Source: Sphingobacteriales bacterium
GTDB lineage: Bacteria; Bacteroidota; Bacteroidia; Chitinophagales; Chitinophagaceae
DNA: 64,000 nt
Direction: 5' to 3'
Assembly (NCBI GenBank): GCA_016235125.1
Contig: JACRLZ010000006.1
Span: 1-64,000, forward strand
The notes below the pieces were generated by a model that was not told the origin of the DNA, did no database searches, and worked only from the letters and a program-made list of their open reading frames with translations. Below, piece after piece: positions 27,421-37,441 of this stretch; the first letter of the stretch is position 1; every line of letters begins with the position of its first letter. The translations under genes were made by a program, and so were the position numbers.

Positions 27421-27651
27421 CTAGTTTTTATTAATCAAAAAACGAAATGGCCTTAATAGAAGGCGACGGGATTCCTTTACTATCTTTTCTTTTGAGGAAG
27501 TGATCCGGTTGCGGTTAACCAGTTCATGTGCAGTACAGAATTGTTCGGGGTTGTCTGCAGAAAGCAGCATGCCATTCAGGCTATTCAATTCTCCTTCGCT
27601 GATAGTCTTCCGGTTAAAAAGCATTAACAGGTTCTGGTTGGAACTGAGCAT
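27421..27651 (-). CDS. Small hypothetical protein
   Basis: 76 residues, Leu/Asn/Arg-rich, ending RRLLLRPFRFLINKN. No recognised motif and no signal peptide. It is open between the giant kinase and a small lipoprotein gene on the same strand with sensible spacing, which favours a real gene, but conservation cannot be judged here. Confidence 0.4.
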   Translation of the reverse strand: MLSSNQNLLMLFNRKTISEGELNSLNGMLLSADNPEQFCTAHELVNRNRITSSKEKIVKESRRLLLRPFRFLINKN

Positions 27652-27663
27652 GATAAGGGAAAT

Positions 27664-27804
27664 TTAGTAGCCGGACATTCCTTTATGGCTGGGGCACCCG
27701 CAATTCTTACCTCCCTTACCTGAGCCGGAATAATAATTTTTATTACAGGCCGCCAGAAGTACCACTACTAACAGGGCAACAACTATTGTGCTGATCGTCT
27801 TCAT
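27664..27804 (-). CDS. Very small lipoprotein (46 residues)
   Basis: The minus-strand frame begins with a lipoprotein signal (MKTISTIVVALLVVVLLAAC, lipobox LAAC, Cys20). It ends with a Gly/Tyr/Ser-rich tail and NCGCPSHKGMSGY. The signal is too good for chance, and similar 40-60 residue lipoproteins with a C-terminal NCGCP.KG motif occur in Chitinophagaceae, as far as I recall. Function unknown; the Cys pair and His could bind a metal. Confidence 0.75.
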   Translation of the reverse strand: MKTISTIVVALLVVVLLAACNKNYYSGSGKGGKNCGCPSHKGMSGY

Positions 27805-27879
27805 AATTTCGAAGTTCTAAATTAAAACTATTTTACAAACAAATTAGTATCCCGTGCTGTCAAAACGGTAAAAATTAAC

Positions 27880-29007
27880 ATGGATCAGTCCTTAAAGGAA
27901 AAAACTATAGGAAAACCCCGCATCCTGGTAGCCCCGCTCGACTGGGGCCTTGGCCATGCCACCCGCTGCGTCCCCATCATCAGGGAACTGCTGGCAAAAG
28001 ATTGCGATGTTTGGCTGGCGGGGGAAGGAGCACAGGAACATTTATTGAAAACAGAATTTCCACAGCTTCCCTTTTTACAATTAGATGGCTATCGGATCAG
28101 GTATTCCCGTTCGGCAATTGGATTGCTGCTGGGCATGTTCCGGCAAACACATAAAATTTTCCGGGCCATCCGTAAAGAGCATGCATGGTTGCTTTCAATG
28201 GTCAATGAATATAATTTTGATGCGGTAATTGCTGACAACCGGTATGGATTGTACCACAAAAAAATTCCCTGCATATTTATTACACATCAATTGAGCATTA
28301 AAAGTCCGTTAGGGAAATGGACAGAAAGGATTTTGCAAAAAAGAAATTACAAGTTCATCAGCCGGTTCAATGCCTGCTGGATACCCGATAAAGAAAAGGA
28401 AAATAATTTAGCTGGCGAACTATCGCACCCCGAAAAAAAACCTCCGGTTCCTGTTCAATATGTTGGCTTATTATCAAGGTTTCATAAAAAAGAAGCGGAG
28501 GAAATAAAAGGTCACTTATTAATTGTTCTTTCCGGCCCAGAACCTCAACGGAGTATCCTGGAAAATAAAATTGTAAATGAAATAAGTCATTATAATGGCA
28601 GCGCAACAATTGTAAGGGGATTGCCTGCATCATCATCCATTATCCCTTCCACCAATATGATACGGTTTTATAACCACTTACCGGCTGATGAACTGAACAA
28701 TGAAATGCTAAAAGCCGGATATGTAATCAGCCGGAGCGGCTACAGCAGTATTATGGATATGGTGACGCTGCAAAAGAAAAGCATACTTATACCGACACCG
28801 GGACAAACGGAGCAGGAATATCTTGGAAAATACCTGATGAAAAGAGGAATAGCTTATGGCGTAAAGCAGGAAAACTTTTCATTAACTGATGCCTTGAACG
28901 CTGCCTCTGATTATTCATATAATATCCCGGCGATATATAATAATAATAGCCTTCGGAATATTATAGCCGGTTTTTTGCATCAGGTTGATAAGCCTGCCTT
29001 GGGATAA
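27880..29007 (+). CDS. Glycosyltransferase (MurG/GT28-like)
   Basis: 375 residues. The N-terminal LVAPLDWGLGHATR (17-30) is the glycine-rich donor-site loop of GT-B enzymes, and the C-terminal half has SRSGYSSIMDMVTL and LIPTPGQTEQEYL, the nucleotide-sugar-binding signature of the MurG/GT28 type. It probably transfers a sugar in envelope or glycolipid synthesis; donor and acceptor are not evident. The last 28 bp overlap the convergent phosphatase gene. Confidence 0.75.
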   Translation: MDQSLKEKTIGKPRILVAPLDWGLGHATRCVPIIRELLAKDCDVWLAGEGAQEHLLKTEFPQLPFLQLDGYRIRYSRSAIGLLLGMFRQTHKIFRAIRKEHAWLLSMVNEYNFDAVIADNRYGLYHKKIPCIFITHQLSIKSPLGKWTERILQKRNYKFISRFNACWIPDKEKENNLAGELSHPEKKPPVPVQYVGLLSRFHKKEAEEIKGHLLIVLSGPEPQRSILENKIVNEISHYNGSATIVRGLPASSSIIPSTNMIRFYNHLPADELNNEMLKAGYVISRSGYSSIMDMVTLQKKSILIPTPGQTEQEYLGKYLMKRGIAYGVKQENFSLTDALNAASDYSYNIPAIYNNNSLRNIIAGFLHQVDKPALG

Positions 29008-29480
29008 TCAAAGAACCAGAATTCTTTTTCTGCATCCCTGAAATCATCCCATTTCTTACATTTCACTTTCACAGCAAAAACACCACAGGTGGGAATATTA
29101 TCAATCCTCGTATCAGTTAGCTCATTAGCGAAATAAGTAATGCCTTCGTTATGGGAAAACAAGGCAATGCTATCATACTTATCATCCGCCTGGCTTATCA
29201 CTTCAAAAAAAACGGACGGAGAAGCAAGGTAGAGTTCTTCATTGAAAAGAAAATTTTTCTTTTTTATCTCAAATATCTCAGCAAATGCTTTTGCTGTTTT
29301 AGCAGCCCTTTTAGCCGGGCTTGTAATGATGGCATCCACAGTTATTTTCTTTTCCTTCAATCGCCGGGCCATTTCCGGCGCATCTTTTTTTCCCCTTTCA
29401 TTCAGTGGCCTGTCAAAGTCTCTCAGCGAGGGATCAGCCCAGTCGCTTTTGGCATGGCGAACAAGTATCAATTGTTTCAT
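28980..29480 (-). CDS. SixA-type histidine phosphatase
   Basis: 166 residues. The RHG motif is LVRHAKSDW with catalytic His9, the arginine loop is ITSPAKRAAKTA, and the second catalytic His is in ALFSHNEG. Length and pattern fit SixA-like phosphohistidine phosphatases, which can remove phosphate from phosphorelay proteins. In this histidine-kinase-rich neighbourhood such a role is attractive but unproven. Confidence 0.85.
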   Translation of the reverse strand: MKQLILVRHAKSDWADPSLRDFDRPLNERGKKDAPEMARRLKEKKITVDAIITSPAKRAAKTAKAFAEIFEIKKKNFLFNEELYLASPSVFFEVISQADDKYDSIALFSHNEGITYFANELTDTRIDNIPTCGVFAVKVKCKKWDDFRDAEKEFWFFDYPKAGLST

Positions 29481-29498
29481 TGGGAAATTTTGAGATAG

Positions 29499-29545
29499 GG
29501 AAATTGAGAAATTTTATTGATACAGCAATAATTTCCCAATTCCAA
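29499..29545. repeat. AT-rich inverted repeat between sixA-like and purF-like genes
   Basis: A left arm GGGAAATTGAGAAATTTT and a right arm AATTTCCCAATTCC around a short ATACAG loop form an imperfect hairpin. It could terminate transcription of the PurF-like gene on the minus strand or be a dispersed repeat. Confidence 0.4.
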
Positions 29546-29566
29546 AATTGTACTTTTCAAAATTAC

Positions 29567-31414
29567 TTAATAACCTCTCACATTCTTACCTTCCATATAA
29601 TTCATGAATGCCCGGTTCACTACCTTGTTGCCGCCGGGTGTGGGGTAATTGCCGGTAAAGTACCAGTCGCCAAGATTACCGGGACATGATTTGTGAAGGT
29701 CCTCTATACTTTGAAAAATTACTTCAACAGGGATATCAAGACCGGGAGGAGTGATCAATTGTGCAATCTTGCCGGAGATTTCTTCAGTTGTAAATTGCTT
29801 ATACAGCTGCTTCACAACATTTTCAGAATGTAACTGATTATTTCGTTGCAGGTCTTTGCATTTTTCCAGCAATTCTTTCAGGCAATCCGTTTTATTTCTT
29901 TCTTTCATTAAGGCAACAGCAGCATTAAAAGCAATAAAATCACCCATCTTACTCATGTCAATTCCATAGCAATCGGGATAACGGATCTGTGGCGAAGAAG
30001 AGACCACAACGATCCGCTTGGGTTTCAATCTCCCCAGCATCCTGACGATACTTTCTTTCAGTGTGGTTCCTCTCACTATTGAATCGTCAATCACCACCAA
30101 AGCATCCTGACCCGGCCTTACTGTGCCATAAGTAATATCATAAACATGCTGCACCATTTCATTGCGGCTTACATCTTCAGTGATGAAAGTCCGCATCTTT
30201 ACATCTTTAATGGCAATTTTTTCTATCCGGATCCGGCGATTAATCATTTCGCTGAGTTTCTCGGCATCATATTCCTTATTCCAGCTGAGTATTCTTTCAA
30301 TTTTTATTCTATTCAGGTAATCTTCCATGCCTTTCAGCATTCCATAAAAAGCTGTTTCGGCAGTATTGGGAATAAATGAGAAAATGGTGTTCCTTAAATC
30401 ATGATTGATGGCGTTCAATACCTGTTCGCTCAGATTGTAACCCAGGGCAATTCTTTCCCTGTAAATTTTTTCATCACTTCCTCTTGAAAAATAAATACGT
30501 TCAAAACTGCATGCTTTTCTTTCTTTGGGCTCCAGTATTTGTACAATTTCTATTTCTCCCTTTTCGTTTACTATCAATGCCTGACCGGGCATCAGTTCCT
30601 TTACTTCATTTTCGCCAACATTAAAAGTCGTTCTGATAGCAGCTCTTTCCGACGCCGCCACCACCACTTCATCGTTGATATAATAATAAGAAGGTCGGAT
30701 ACCATGTGCATCACGGAAGACAAAACCAATACCATTGCCTGTCATTCCGCCAACATGAAAACCGCCATCCAGCAGAGGCAGTGTCTTCTTTAAAACTTTT
30801 TTTATGTCGGGATGGCTGGGAGAAGATTCGTCCTCCTTGCAGAGAAATGTATGCATTAACTCAATCAGCGCAGCCAGATCGCTGAACCGGACATTCTCAT
30901 TTGGTTCTTTTCCAATCAGGGCAAAAAGCTCATCTGAATTTACAATGTTGAAATTTCCGGCAAGAGCCAGGTTACGGGAAGGAATGGTATGATTGTTTAC
31001 AAAGGGATGGCAATACTCCAGTTTGTTTTTACCCTGCGTGCCATACCGGAGATGGCCAAGCATAATTTCACCCAGAAATTTAGAGTGACCCTTCATCAGG
31101 CCGGGATGAGTTTTTATTTCAGGATTATATTTTTCCAGCTCTTCAACTTCCTTTCCAACCTGTTGAAAGATGTCGGCAATGGCTTGTGTCGCATTACTGC
31201 GCACCCGGTGCATAAAAGGATAGCCGGGTTCAACATTTAGTTTTACGGTAACAAGGCCGGCCCCATCCTGTCCCCGGTTATGCTGTTTTTCCATCAGCAG
31301 GTACAGTTTGTTCAGTCCCCACAGCACCGTTCCGTATTGTTGCTGGTAATAAGAGAAAGGTTTTCGTAAGCGGATGAATGCAAGTCCGCATTCATGTTTT
31401 ATCGGGTCGCTCAT
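29567..31414 (-). CDS. PurF-like amidophosphoribosyltransferase / class II glutamine amidotransferase
   Basis: 615 residues, about 110 longer than E. coli PurF. The N-terminal Ntn-type Cys9 in KHECGLAFIRL would be the glutamine-hydrolysing nucleophile after removal of eight residues. RGQDGAG and HLRYGTQG are amidotransferase motifs. The PRPP-binding loop VIDDSIVRGTT is at residues 441-451. Long PurF-like proteins of this type are common in Bacteroidota and may act in purine synthesis or as a second paralogue. No other purine genes are nearby. Confidence 0.87.
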   Translation of the reverse strand: MSDPIKHECGLAFIRLRKPFSYYQQQYGTVLWGLNKLYLLMEKQHNRGQDGAGLVTVKLNVEPGYPFMHRVRSNATQAIADIFQQVGKEVEELEKYNPEIKTHPGLMKGHSKFLGEIMLGHLRYGTQGKNKLEYCHPFVNNHTIPSRNLALAGNFNIVNSDELFALIGKEPNENVRFSDLAALIELMHTFLCKEDESSPSHPDIKKVLKKTLPLLDGGFHVGGMTGNGIGFVFRDAHGIRPSYYYINDEVVVAASERAAIRTTFNVGENEVKELMPGQALIVNEKGEIEIVQILEPKERKACSFERIYFSRGSDEKIYRERIALGYNLSEQVLNAINHDLRNTIFSFIPNTAETAFYGMLKGMEDYLNRIKIERILSWNKEYDAEKLSEMINRRIRIEKIAIKDVKMRTFITEDVSRNEMVQHVYDITYGTVRPGQDALVVIDDSIVRGTTLKESIVRMLGRLKPKRIVVVSSSPQIRYPDCYGIDMSKMGDFIAFNAAVALMKERNKTDCLKELLEKCKDLQRNNQLHSENVVKQLYKQFTTEEISGKIAQLITPPGLDIPVEVIFQSIEDLHKSCPGNLGDWYFTGNYPTPGGNKVVNRAFMNYMEGKNVRGY

Positions 31415-31453
31415 GAGAGCCGCAAAGGTAGGTTATACACTCAAAACTCAATA

Positions 31454-32959
31454 TTAATTTGTATCAGATTCGTCAGTAATCTGAGGAATGATAACAGTGA
31501 GGATACAACCCTTACCTGGCTCCGATTGAATCTCAACCTTTCCGTTGAAAAGCTCGGCCCGGTTATGAATATTGCTAAATCCTAAACCCCTCCTGGTGTG
31601 GGCTGTATCAAATCCTTTTCCATCGTCCTTAATTGTAAGGATAATGTACTCGGCATCAGACTGCAATCTGATCATAACATGGCCTGGGTTGGCATGGCGG
31701 ATGATATTTGTGATCTGTTCCTGTACTATGCGGAATAAAATCAACCGGAGTTTGCCGGGTAATTCCTCTTCATTAAAATAGCGGCAATTAAACTCGATTG
31801 AAAAAGTATGTGCTCTTCTCAGTGCATCACACAAATCCTGCACGGATTCGACTAAACCCAGATCCCCGAGAGTTGGCGGCACCAGCGACTGGGACATCAT
31901 TCTTATTTCATTTATAGTATCCGTCAGGCTTTTGTGAGAAAGGGTTATCATTTCCTTTACTTCTCCGTTAGCTTTCTCTTTTGCCACTTCCAGGTACAGA
32001 CGGGTTGTGTTTAAATGCTGGTTGATATTATCATGAAGCTCTTTGCCGATTTCACGCCTTTCTTTTTCCTGACCAAAAATGGTGGCCTGTGTAAGTAATT
32101 TTTGTTTTTGTAATTCCTGGTCTATCAGTTGCTGTGATAATTTTTTTTGTGTGGTTATATCTGCAAATGACACTATCACATTGTTGATCCCACCATTATT
32201 ATCCGGTATGGGCTCTGCATTTACCAATAGCCACCTCCTGTCTTTGCTAACAGGCCGGTAAACACCCATCACCACATTTCTTATCTGTTTTTTTGTTCTC
32301 AGGGCTAATACAGCCGGGTGAGTATCTCCGGGAAAATCATTTCCATTTTCATGAATTACATTCCAATCGGGGTTTAAAGATGTTTTACCCAAAAGCTGAT
32401 CTTCTGTAAGTCCCAGCATTTCCAATGCCGCCTGATTACAAATGGTTATTTCCCCCCTGCCATCATGCACCACTACCCCCTGCCCGAGATTATGGATCAA
32501 TGTTCTCAATTGTTCTTCGCTGGTTCTTAGCCGGTCTTCAATTTCTCTTCTTTGGGTATCATCTGTAAAATAAACTATGATGGAATTAAATGGTTTTTCT
32601 TCTAATAAATTATACCCTCTCACTATGCACCATACCCAATCGCCGTCTGAATGTTTTAACCGGATTTGCACATAATTAAGAACTGACTGCCCGTTTATAT
32701 CAGAATAAAATGCTTTGCCGGCTTTTTGTAAATCATCCGGATGTACAAACTCATTATAATGATGATCTAACAATGCTTCAGGCTCATATCCTGATATTTT
32801 TTTAACTGAAGGAGCACAATAAATAATATAACCGGACTCATTTATCATCACAATACCATCAACGGAATGAGAGATCAGGTGCCTGTAAAACAATTCGCTT
32901 TGCTGCAACTCTCCAACGGCTATTTTAAATTTTAGACTGTTTCCCGGCATTGAGCTCAA
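31454..32959 (-). CDS. Soluble two-PAS sensor histidine kinase (HisKA_3 type)
   Basis: 501 residues. PAS 1 (about 20-140) includes VHPDD and PAS 2 is at about 145-275. The HisKA_3 phosphoacceptor His309 lies in GKELHDNINQ, followed by an HATPase with KDDGKGFD and GLGFSNIHNR. No membrane segment. No response regulator is adjacent; it may feed the NarL-type regulator about 10 kb away. Confidence 0.9.
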   Translation of the reverse strand: MSSMPGNSLKFKIAVGELQQSELFYRHLISHSVDGIVMINESGYIIYCAPSVKKISGYEPEALLDHHYNEFVHPDDLQKAGKAFYSDINGQSVLNYVQIRLKHSDGDWVWCIVRGYNLLEEKPFNSIIVYFTDDTQRREIEDRLRTSEEQLRTLIHNLGQGVVVHDGRGEITICNQAALEMLGLTEDQLLGKTSLNPDWNVIHENGNDFPGDTHPAVLALRTKKQIRNVVMGVYRPVSKDRRWLLVNAEPIPDNNGGINNVIVSFADITTQKKLSQQLIDQELQKQKLLTQATIFGQEKERREIGKELHDNINQHLNTTRLYLEVAKEKANGEVKEMITLSHKSLTDTINEIRMMSQSLVPPTLGDLGLVESVQDLCDALRRAHTFSIEFNCRYFNEEELPGKLRLILFRIVQEQITNIIRHANPGHVMIRLQSDAEYIILTIKDDGKGFDTAHTRRGLGFSNIHNRAELFNGKVEIQSEPGKGCILTVIIPQITDESDTN

Positions 32960-33020
32960 TAATTAATTATGCTAAAATATTTTTTTTATTTCATTCCGGC
33001 TAATGAACCGCTTATATAAG

Positions 33021-33050
33021 AAAAACCCGTTACTGTTCGTAACGGGCTAA
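33021..33050 (-). terminator. Terminator of the rimP-nusA-infB-surA operon
   Basis: Read on the minus strand, CCCGTTAC and GTAACGGG form a stem directly followed by TTTTTC, 23 bp after the end of the SurA-like gene. Confidence 0.85.
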
Positions 33051-33072
33051 CTCTTATAAAATTGAATGACAT

Positions 33073-34437
33073 TTAAAAAGCTTTCGGTTCGGTAAGAAGT
33101 TTCTGCAGGTTTGAGCAGCTGGATTTTGAATCGGGATCAACCATAATAAAATAAGTGGGCAGCATTGTCTTCATCCATTTTTCCAAAGCCTTGCTCCTTT
33201 TTTCCTCCAGTGCAAATTGAGATATCTTACTGTAATCATCATGCAGGTTCATCCGGTGGGGTTCAGACCGTGATTTCAAATACACAATCCTCACTCCTTT
33301 TTTCCCCTGTTCATCCGTAAAGGGTGTTGGCTGGGAAAACTCACCAACAGTCATTTTGCTTATCATGCCTACCATATCCTTATCCAACTGGTCGATAGTA
33401 ACATAAGGTGAGCCATCACGGTTTAAGATAAATGGTCCGGTATATTTCTGCGTTTCATCATCACTGTACTTGCTGGCAGCAGCATTAAAACTAATCGTTT
33501 CAGCAATGATCTTTGATCTTACCGTGTCCAGCTTTTGCACAGCTTGTTTTATTTCATCTTCCGTAACCGGCGGAATGCGGAGTATATGACGGACCTTGGC
33601 GTTATCACCATTACGTTCCACCATTTGAATGATATGATAACCAAATTTGGATTTTACCGGAGCGGATATTTCGCCTTCTTTCAACCGGAATGCAGTGGAC
33701 ATAAAAACAGGATCCCAGCTTTTTTCATTGCGGTTGATTTCATATTGACCACATCTATCCTTGCTGCCGGGGTCTTCGGAAACCTGCTTGGCTAGCGTAC
33801 AAAAATCAGTTACTTTATTTTCCAGCTGTTTTTTGTAATTATTCATCTGCCCGGCTATATACTGTTCAAGGTCTCTTGAAGCTTTGGGATAAACGATTAT
33901 CTGGCCTATTTCCAGTTCTGACTCATACAATGGAAGACTGTCCACCGGAATTTTATCGAACCATGCTTTTACTTCATTGGGAGTGATGCGTACATTATCC
34001 ACTATTTTCCGTTGCATGGCTGCAGCAAGCTTTTGTTCTCTTACAGATTCTCTTGCATCATCTTTTATCTGGTAAATAGTTTTGCCAGCCATTTCTTCCA
34101 AAGCTTCCTGGCTGCCGAGCTGATTGATATAATACCTGATCTTCTGATCCAACTCAGCCTCCACCTCTTCATCTGTAACGGGTAAGGAATCTTTTTCGGC
34201 CTGCAGCATCAGTACTTTTGAAATCAAAGCCTGTTCCAGGATCAGGCATTCAGCATTTTCAGGTATTGTACCGCCCTGGCGTTGAATATCGGCTATGGAG
34301 TTTTTAATATCCGAAAGGAGGATAATCCGGTCGCCAACAATTCCGGCAATTTTATCCGCCACAACTTTAGCTGACTGTGGCTGAGCAGATGCCACAGCTG
34401 CAAAGAACATAAAGACAATAAACAGAATTTTTCTCAT
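33073..34437 (-). CDS. SurA-like periplasmic peptidyl-prolyl isomerase/chaperone
   Basis: The start is placed at ATG 34437, which begins a clean signal peptide (MRKILFIVFMFFAAVASAQ). ATGs at 34446 and 34497 are in frame but add unlikely residues. The 454-residue protein has a SurA N-domain (DRIILLSDIKNSIADIQRQGG), a first parvulin domain with EISAPVKSKFGYHIIQMVER, and a degenerate second parvulin-like part near KVRHILRIPP. It assists outer-membrane protein folding. It lies 77 bp downstream of infB and shares the operon terminator. Confidence 0.87.
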   Translation of the reverse strand: MRKILFIVFMFFAAVASAQPQSAKVVADKIAGIVGDRIILLSDIKNSIADIQRQGGTIPENAECLILEQALISKVLMLQAEKDSLPVTDEEVEAELDQKIRYYINQLGSQEALEEMAGKTIYQIKDDARESVREQKLAAAMQRKIVDNVRITPNEVKAWFDKIPVDSLPLYESELEIGQIIVYPKASRDLEQYIAGQMNNYKKQLENKVTDFCTLAKQVSEDPGSKDRCGQYEINRNEKSWDPVFMSTAFRLKEGEISAPVKSKFGYHIIQMVERNGDNAKVRHILRIPPVTEDEIKQAVQKLDTVRSKIIAETISFNAAASKYSDDETQKYTGPFILNRDGSPYVTIDQLDKDMVGMISKMTVGEFSQPTPFTDEQGKKGVRIVYLKSRSEPHRMNLHDDYSKISQFALEEKRSKALEKWMKTMLPTYFIMVDPDSKSSCSNLQKLLTEPKAF

Positions 34438-34514
34438 AGTAAGCATAAACTCAAAAGTAATCCGCCCTTTATTTTTTAAATAGAAACAGATGAGCATTTA
34501 ACAAAAGTTTCAGG

Positions 34515-37331
34515 CTACAGGGTTCTTTTCACTTCTTCCTCTTCGTAAGCCTCAACAACATCGCCCACTTTTATGTCACTGTAGTTCTTAATGGTTAAGC
34601 CACATTCCATACCCGATGTTACTTCTTTTGCATCATCTTTGAACCGCTTTAGTGAACCCAATTCTGCGCTGGCTCCTTCACCGGTGGGATAAATAACGAT
34701 ACCATCCCTGATCAAACGGATTTTGGAGTCTCTTTTAATCTTGCCATCCATTACATAGCATCCGGCAACTGTAGCTTTATCAAATTTGAAAACCTCTCTG
34801 ATCTCAACATTGGCAACAATTTTTTCCTGTACTTTGGGTTCCAGCATACCCTCCATAGCACTCTTAACTTCTTCAATGGCATTATAGATAATGGAATACA
34901 TCTTTATTTCAATACCTGCATTGTCCGCTAATCTTGAAGCCTGCAGTGACGGACGTACATTGAATGCGATCACAATGGCATCAGAAGCTTCTGCCAGCAC
35001 AATATCACTTTCATTGATCTGCCCTACGCCCTTATGAATAACACTCACTACTATTTCTTCGGTTGAAAGCTTTTGCAATGAATCACTTAATGCTTCTACC
35101 GATCCATCCACATCTCCCTTGATAATGACTTTGAGTTCTTTGAAACTTCCCAATGCCAGTCGACGGCCAATTTCATCCAGTGTAATATGTTTCTTGGTTC
35201 TGATTCCCTGTTCTCTCAGGATCTGTGCACGGCGGTAAGCAATTTCTTTTGCTTCGGCTTCATCTTCGTACACCTTGAATTTTTCACCGGCTTGCGGGGC
35301 TCCGTTTAGCCCTAATACAACAGCAGGTGCAGAAGGCCCGGCCTTATCTTCTTTTTTATTTCGTTCATTGAACATGGCTTTTACACGACCGAAGTACTGT
35401 CCGCTCACAATCAGATCTCCTTGTTTCAATGTTCCGTTTTCAACAAGCAATGTTGCCACATAGCCACGGCCTTTGTCCAATGATGCTTCGATAATGGTTC
35501 CCGATGCTTCACGGTCAGGATTTGCTTTTAATTCAAGCAATTCAGCTTCTAATAATATTTTTTCGAGAAGCTTATCAATATTCAATCCTTTTTTGGCAGC
35601 GATTTCCTGATTCTGATATTTTCCTCCCCATTCTTCCACCAGTAGATTCATTTGTGAAAGCTGTTCATATATTTTTTGAGGGTTAGCCCCGTCTTTATCT
35701 ATTTTATTGATGGCAAATATCATGGGTACACCTGCAGCCTGAGCATGGCTGATGGCTTCACGGGTTTGCGGCATCACAGCATCATCTGCTGCAATCACAA
35801 TGACAGCAATATCAGTAACCTTGGCACCCCTTGCCCTCATCGCTGTAAAGGCTTCATGACCGGGTGTGTCAAGGAAAGTAATTTCTTTCCCATTGGATAA
35901 TTCGACCTGGTATGCGCCGATATGCTGAGTGATTCCACCTGCTTCACCGGCAACCACATTAGCACTGCGGATATAGTCAAGCAATGATGTTTTTCCATGG
36001 TCAACATGTCCCATGATAGTTACAATGGGTGACCGGGGCTGAAGGTTCTCTTCATCCTCTTCTTCCATTTCTTCTTCCATTTCCATTTGTTTTTCCATAT
36101 CGATGAACTCGACATTGAAACCAAATTCACCTGCTACCAGTTCTATCACTTCTGCATCCAGCCGCTGGTTAATGGAAACCATGATACCAAGACTCATACA
36201 TTTACTTATCACCTCAGCAAAACTTACATCCATCAGGTTGGCCAGTTCACTTACGCTGATGAATTCAGTTACCTGTAGTTTATTATCCTCTACCAATTCT
36301 CCCTGTGCATCTGCCGCCTCCTGTCTCTTCTCTCTTCTTAATTTAGCTTTCAGGCTTTTTCCCCTGCCTGTAGCCCCTGCAAGCTTTGCCTGTGTTTCCC
36401 TTATTTTCTCCTGAATTTCTTTTTCGTCAATCAGTTTTTCTTCGCGGCGGTTCATTCGGTTGTCTCTGCGACCACCACGGCCACGGTTATCCCTGTTGAA
36501 CCCTCCCTGTTTTCTGTCTGATTCTTTGTCAACCAAAGCGTCTCTCTTCACTTCCTTTTTCTCAATCGGAATTCTTTTGCGTTTTCTTTTTTCGTCTTTT
36601 ACAGGCCTTGTATCGCTGTCAACAGGTAGTTCAATTTTTCCCAAGATCTTGGGGCCGGTTAGTTTTTCAACTTCTATATTCTCGATAACAGTTTGCTGCT
36701 CCTCTGCTACCGGTTCGGGTTTTGCGGGCTGTTCTTCCTCTACTTCGGCTTTTTTTGTTTTTTTGCCCTTCCCTTTTACCGGTTTTTCTTCCACAGCAGG
36801 TTTTACTTCTTCCGCCCCGGCGGACAGGTCTTTTTTTGCTTTTGCGGTCTTCTTGGGCCGGGTGGATGAATCGATAGTTTCAAGATCGATTTTCTTGATA
36901 ATCTTGGGACCTTCAATTTCAGGAGCATCCGCCTTGATTATTTCTTCTGCTGGTTTTTCTTCCTCTTTTTTCTTTTTTCCTTTGACAGGTTTCTCTTCTT
37001 CTGCCGGAGCTACGGGTGCTTCTTCCTCTTTTTTTGCTTTGATGACAGGTTTTTCTTCTTTTTTGAAAAGAATTTCTTCTTCTTCTTTTTTCTTTTTGGG
37101 TTCAGCTACCGTGCCTTTGGGCAACTCAAGCTGATCACTTTTCATCTTAGCCACTTTATCACTCTGAAACTCCATTTGCAGGGCACGGTACATTTCCTCA
37201 CTTAGTTTGGAAGTTGGCTTCAGCTCATCTTTGGGAAAACCTTTTCCTATCAGGAAATCGATAAGGGTATCCTGTCCGACGTTGAATTCTTTCGCCGCTG
37301 CTAATAATCGTGGAAGTTTTAATTCTGCCAT
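34515..37331 (-). CDS. infB: Translation initiation factor IF-2
   Basis: 938 residues. The N-terminal IF2N-like segment (1-60) is followed by a long Lys/Glu/Pro-rich low-complexity linker (about 70-300) with two related motifs, [10 protein letters not shown] (141-150) and [10 protein letters not shown] (226-235). The second IF2N region is near 355-410. The G domain has GHVDHGKT (441-448), DTPGH and NKID. The beta-barrel and C-terminal initiator-tRNA-binding domains follow. It brings initiator tRNA to the 30S subunit. Third gene of rimP-nusA-infB. Confidence 0.96.
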   Translation of the reverse strand: MAELKLPRLLAAAKEFNVGQDTLIDFLIGKGFPKDELKPTSKLSEEMYRALQMEFQSDKVAKMKSDQLELPKGTVAEPKKKKEEEEILFKKEEKPVIKAKKEEEAPVAPAEEEKPVKGKKKKEEEKPAEEIIKADAPEIEGPKIIKKIDLETIDSSTRPKKTAKAKKDLSAGAEEVKPAVEEKPVKGKGKKTKKAEVEEEQPAKPEPVAEEQQTVIENIEVEKLTGPKILGKIELPVDSDTRPVKDEKRKRKRIPIEKKEVKRDALVDKESDRKQGGFNRDNRGRGGRRDNRMNRREEKLIDEKEIQEKIRETQAKLAGATGRGKSLKAKLRREKRQEAADAQGELVEDNKLQVTEFISVSELANLMDVSFAEVISKCMSLGIMVSINQRLDAEVIELVAGEFGFNVEFIDMEKQMEMEEEMEEEDEENLQPRSPIVTIMGHVDHGKTSLLDYIRSANVVAGEAGGITQHIGAYQVELSNGKEITFLDTPGHEAFTAMRARGAKVTDIAVIVIAADDAVMPQTREAISHAQAAGVPMIFAINKIDKDGANPQKIYEQLSQMNLLVEEWGGKYQNQEIAAKKGLNIDKLLEKILLEAELLELKANPDREASGTIIEASLDKGRGYVATLLVENGTLKQGDLIVSGQYFGRVKAMFNERNKKEDKAGPSAPAVVLGLNGAPQAGEKFKVYEDEAEAKEIAYRRAQILREQGIRTKKHITLDEIGRRLALGSFKELKVIIKGDVDGSVEALSDSLQKLSTEEIVVSVIHKGVGQINESDIVLAEASDAIVIAFNVRPSLQASRLADNAGIEIKMYSIIYNAIEEVKSAMEGMLEPKVQEKIVANVEIREVFKFDKATVAGCYVMDGKIKRDSKIRLIRDGIVIYPTGEGASAELGSLKRFKDDAKEVTSGMECGLTIKNYSDIKVGDVVEAYEEEEVKRTL

Positions 37332-37344
37332 TCGGGTTGTTTAA

Positions 37345-37437
37345 GTCATATTTGTCAACTGTGTCAAATAAGTCATGCGGGTCATTTCAATCATTGGAAA
37401 TTTCATTTGACTTATATGACTTTTATGACATACTGAC
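37345..37437. repeat. Symmetric 9-bp-period GTCA/TGAC array
   Basis: GTCA occurs at 37345, 37354, 37363, 37372 and 37381, exactly every 9 bp. After a partly palindromic centre (TTCAATCATTGGAAATTTCA), TGAC occurs at 37408, 37417 and 37426, with one more at 37434. The two halves are mirror images, so the RNA could fold into a long irregular hairpin. It fills the nusA-infB gap. Confidence 0.75.
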
Positions 37438-37441
37438 CATC

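Noticed and set aside
36460..37134. 224-codon open frame on the plus strand opposite infB
   Set aside because: It mirrors the Lys/Glu-rich linker of IF-2; the translation is Ser/Phe-rich low complexity, which is what the antisense of AAG/GAA codons gives.
37345..37437. CRISPR array
   Set aside because: Period is only 9 bp with mirror symmetry, no repeat-spacer structure and no cas genes nearby.
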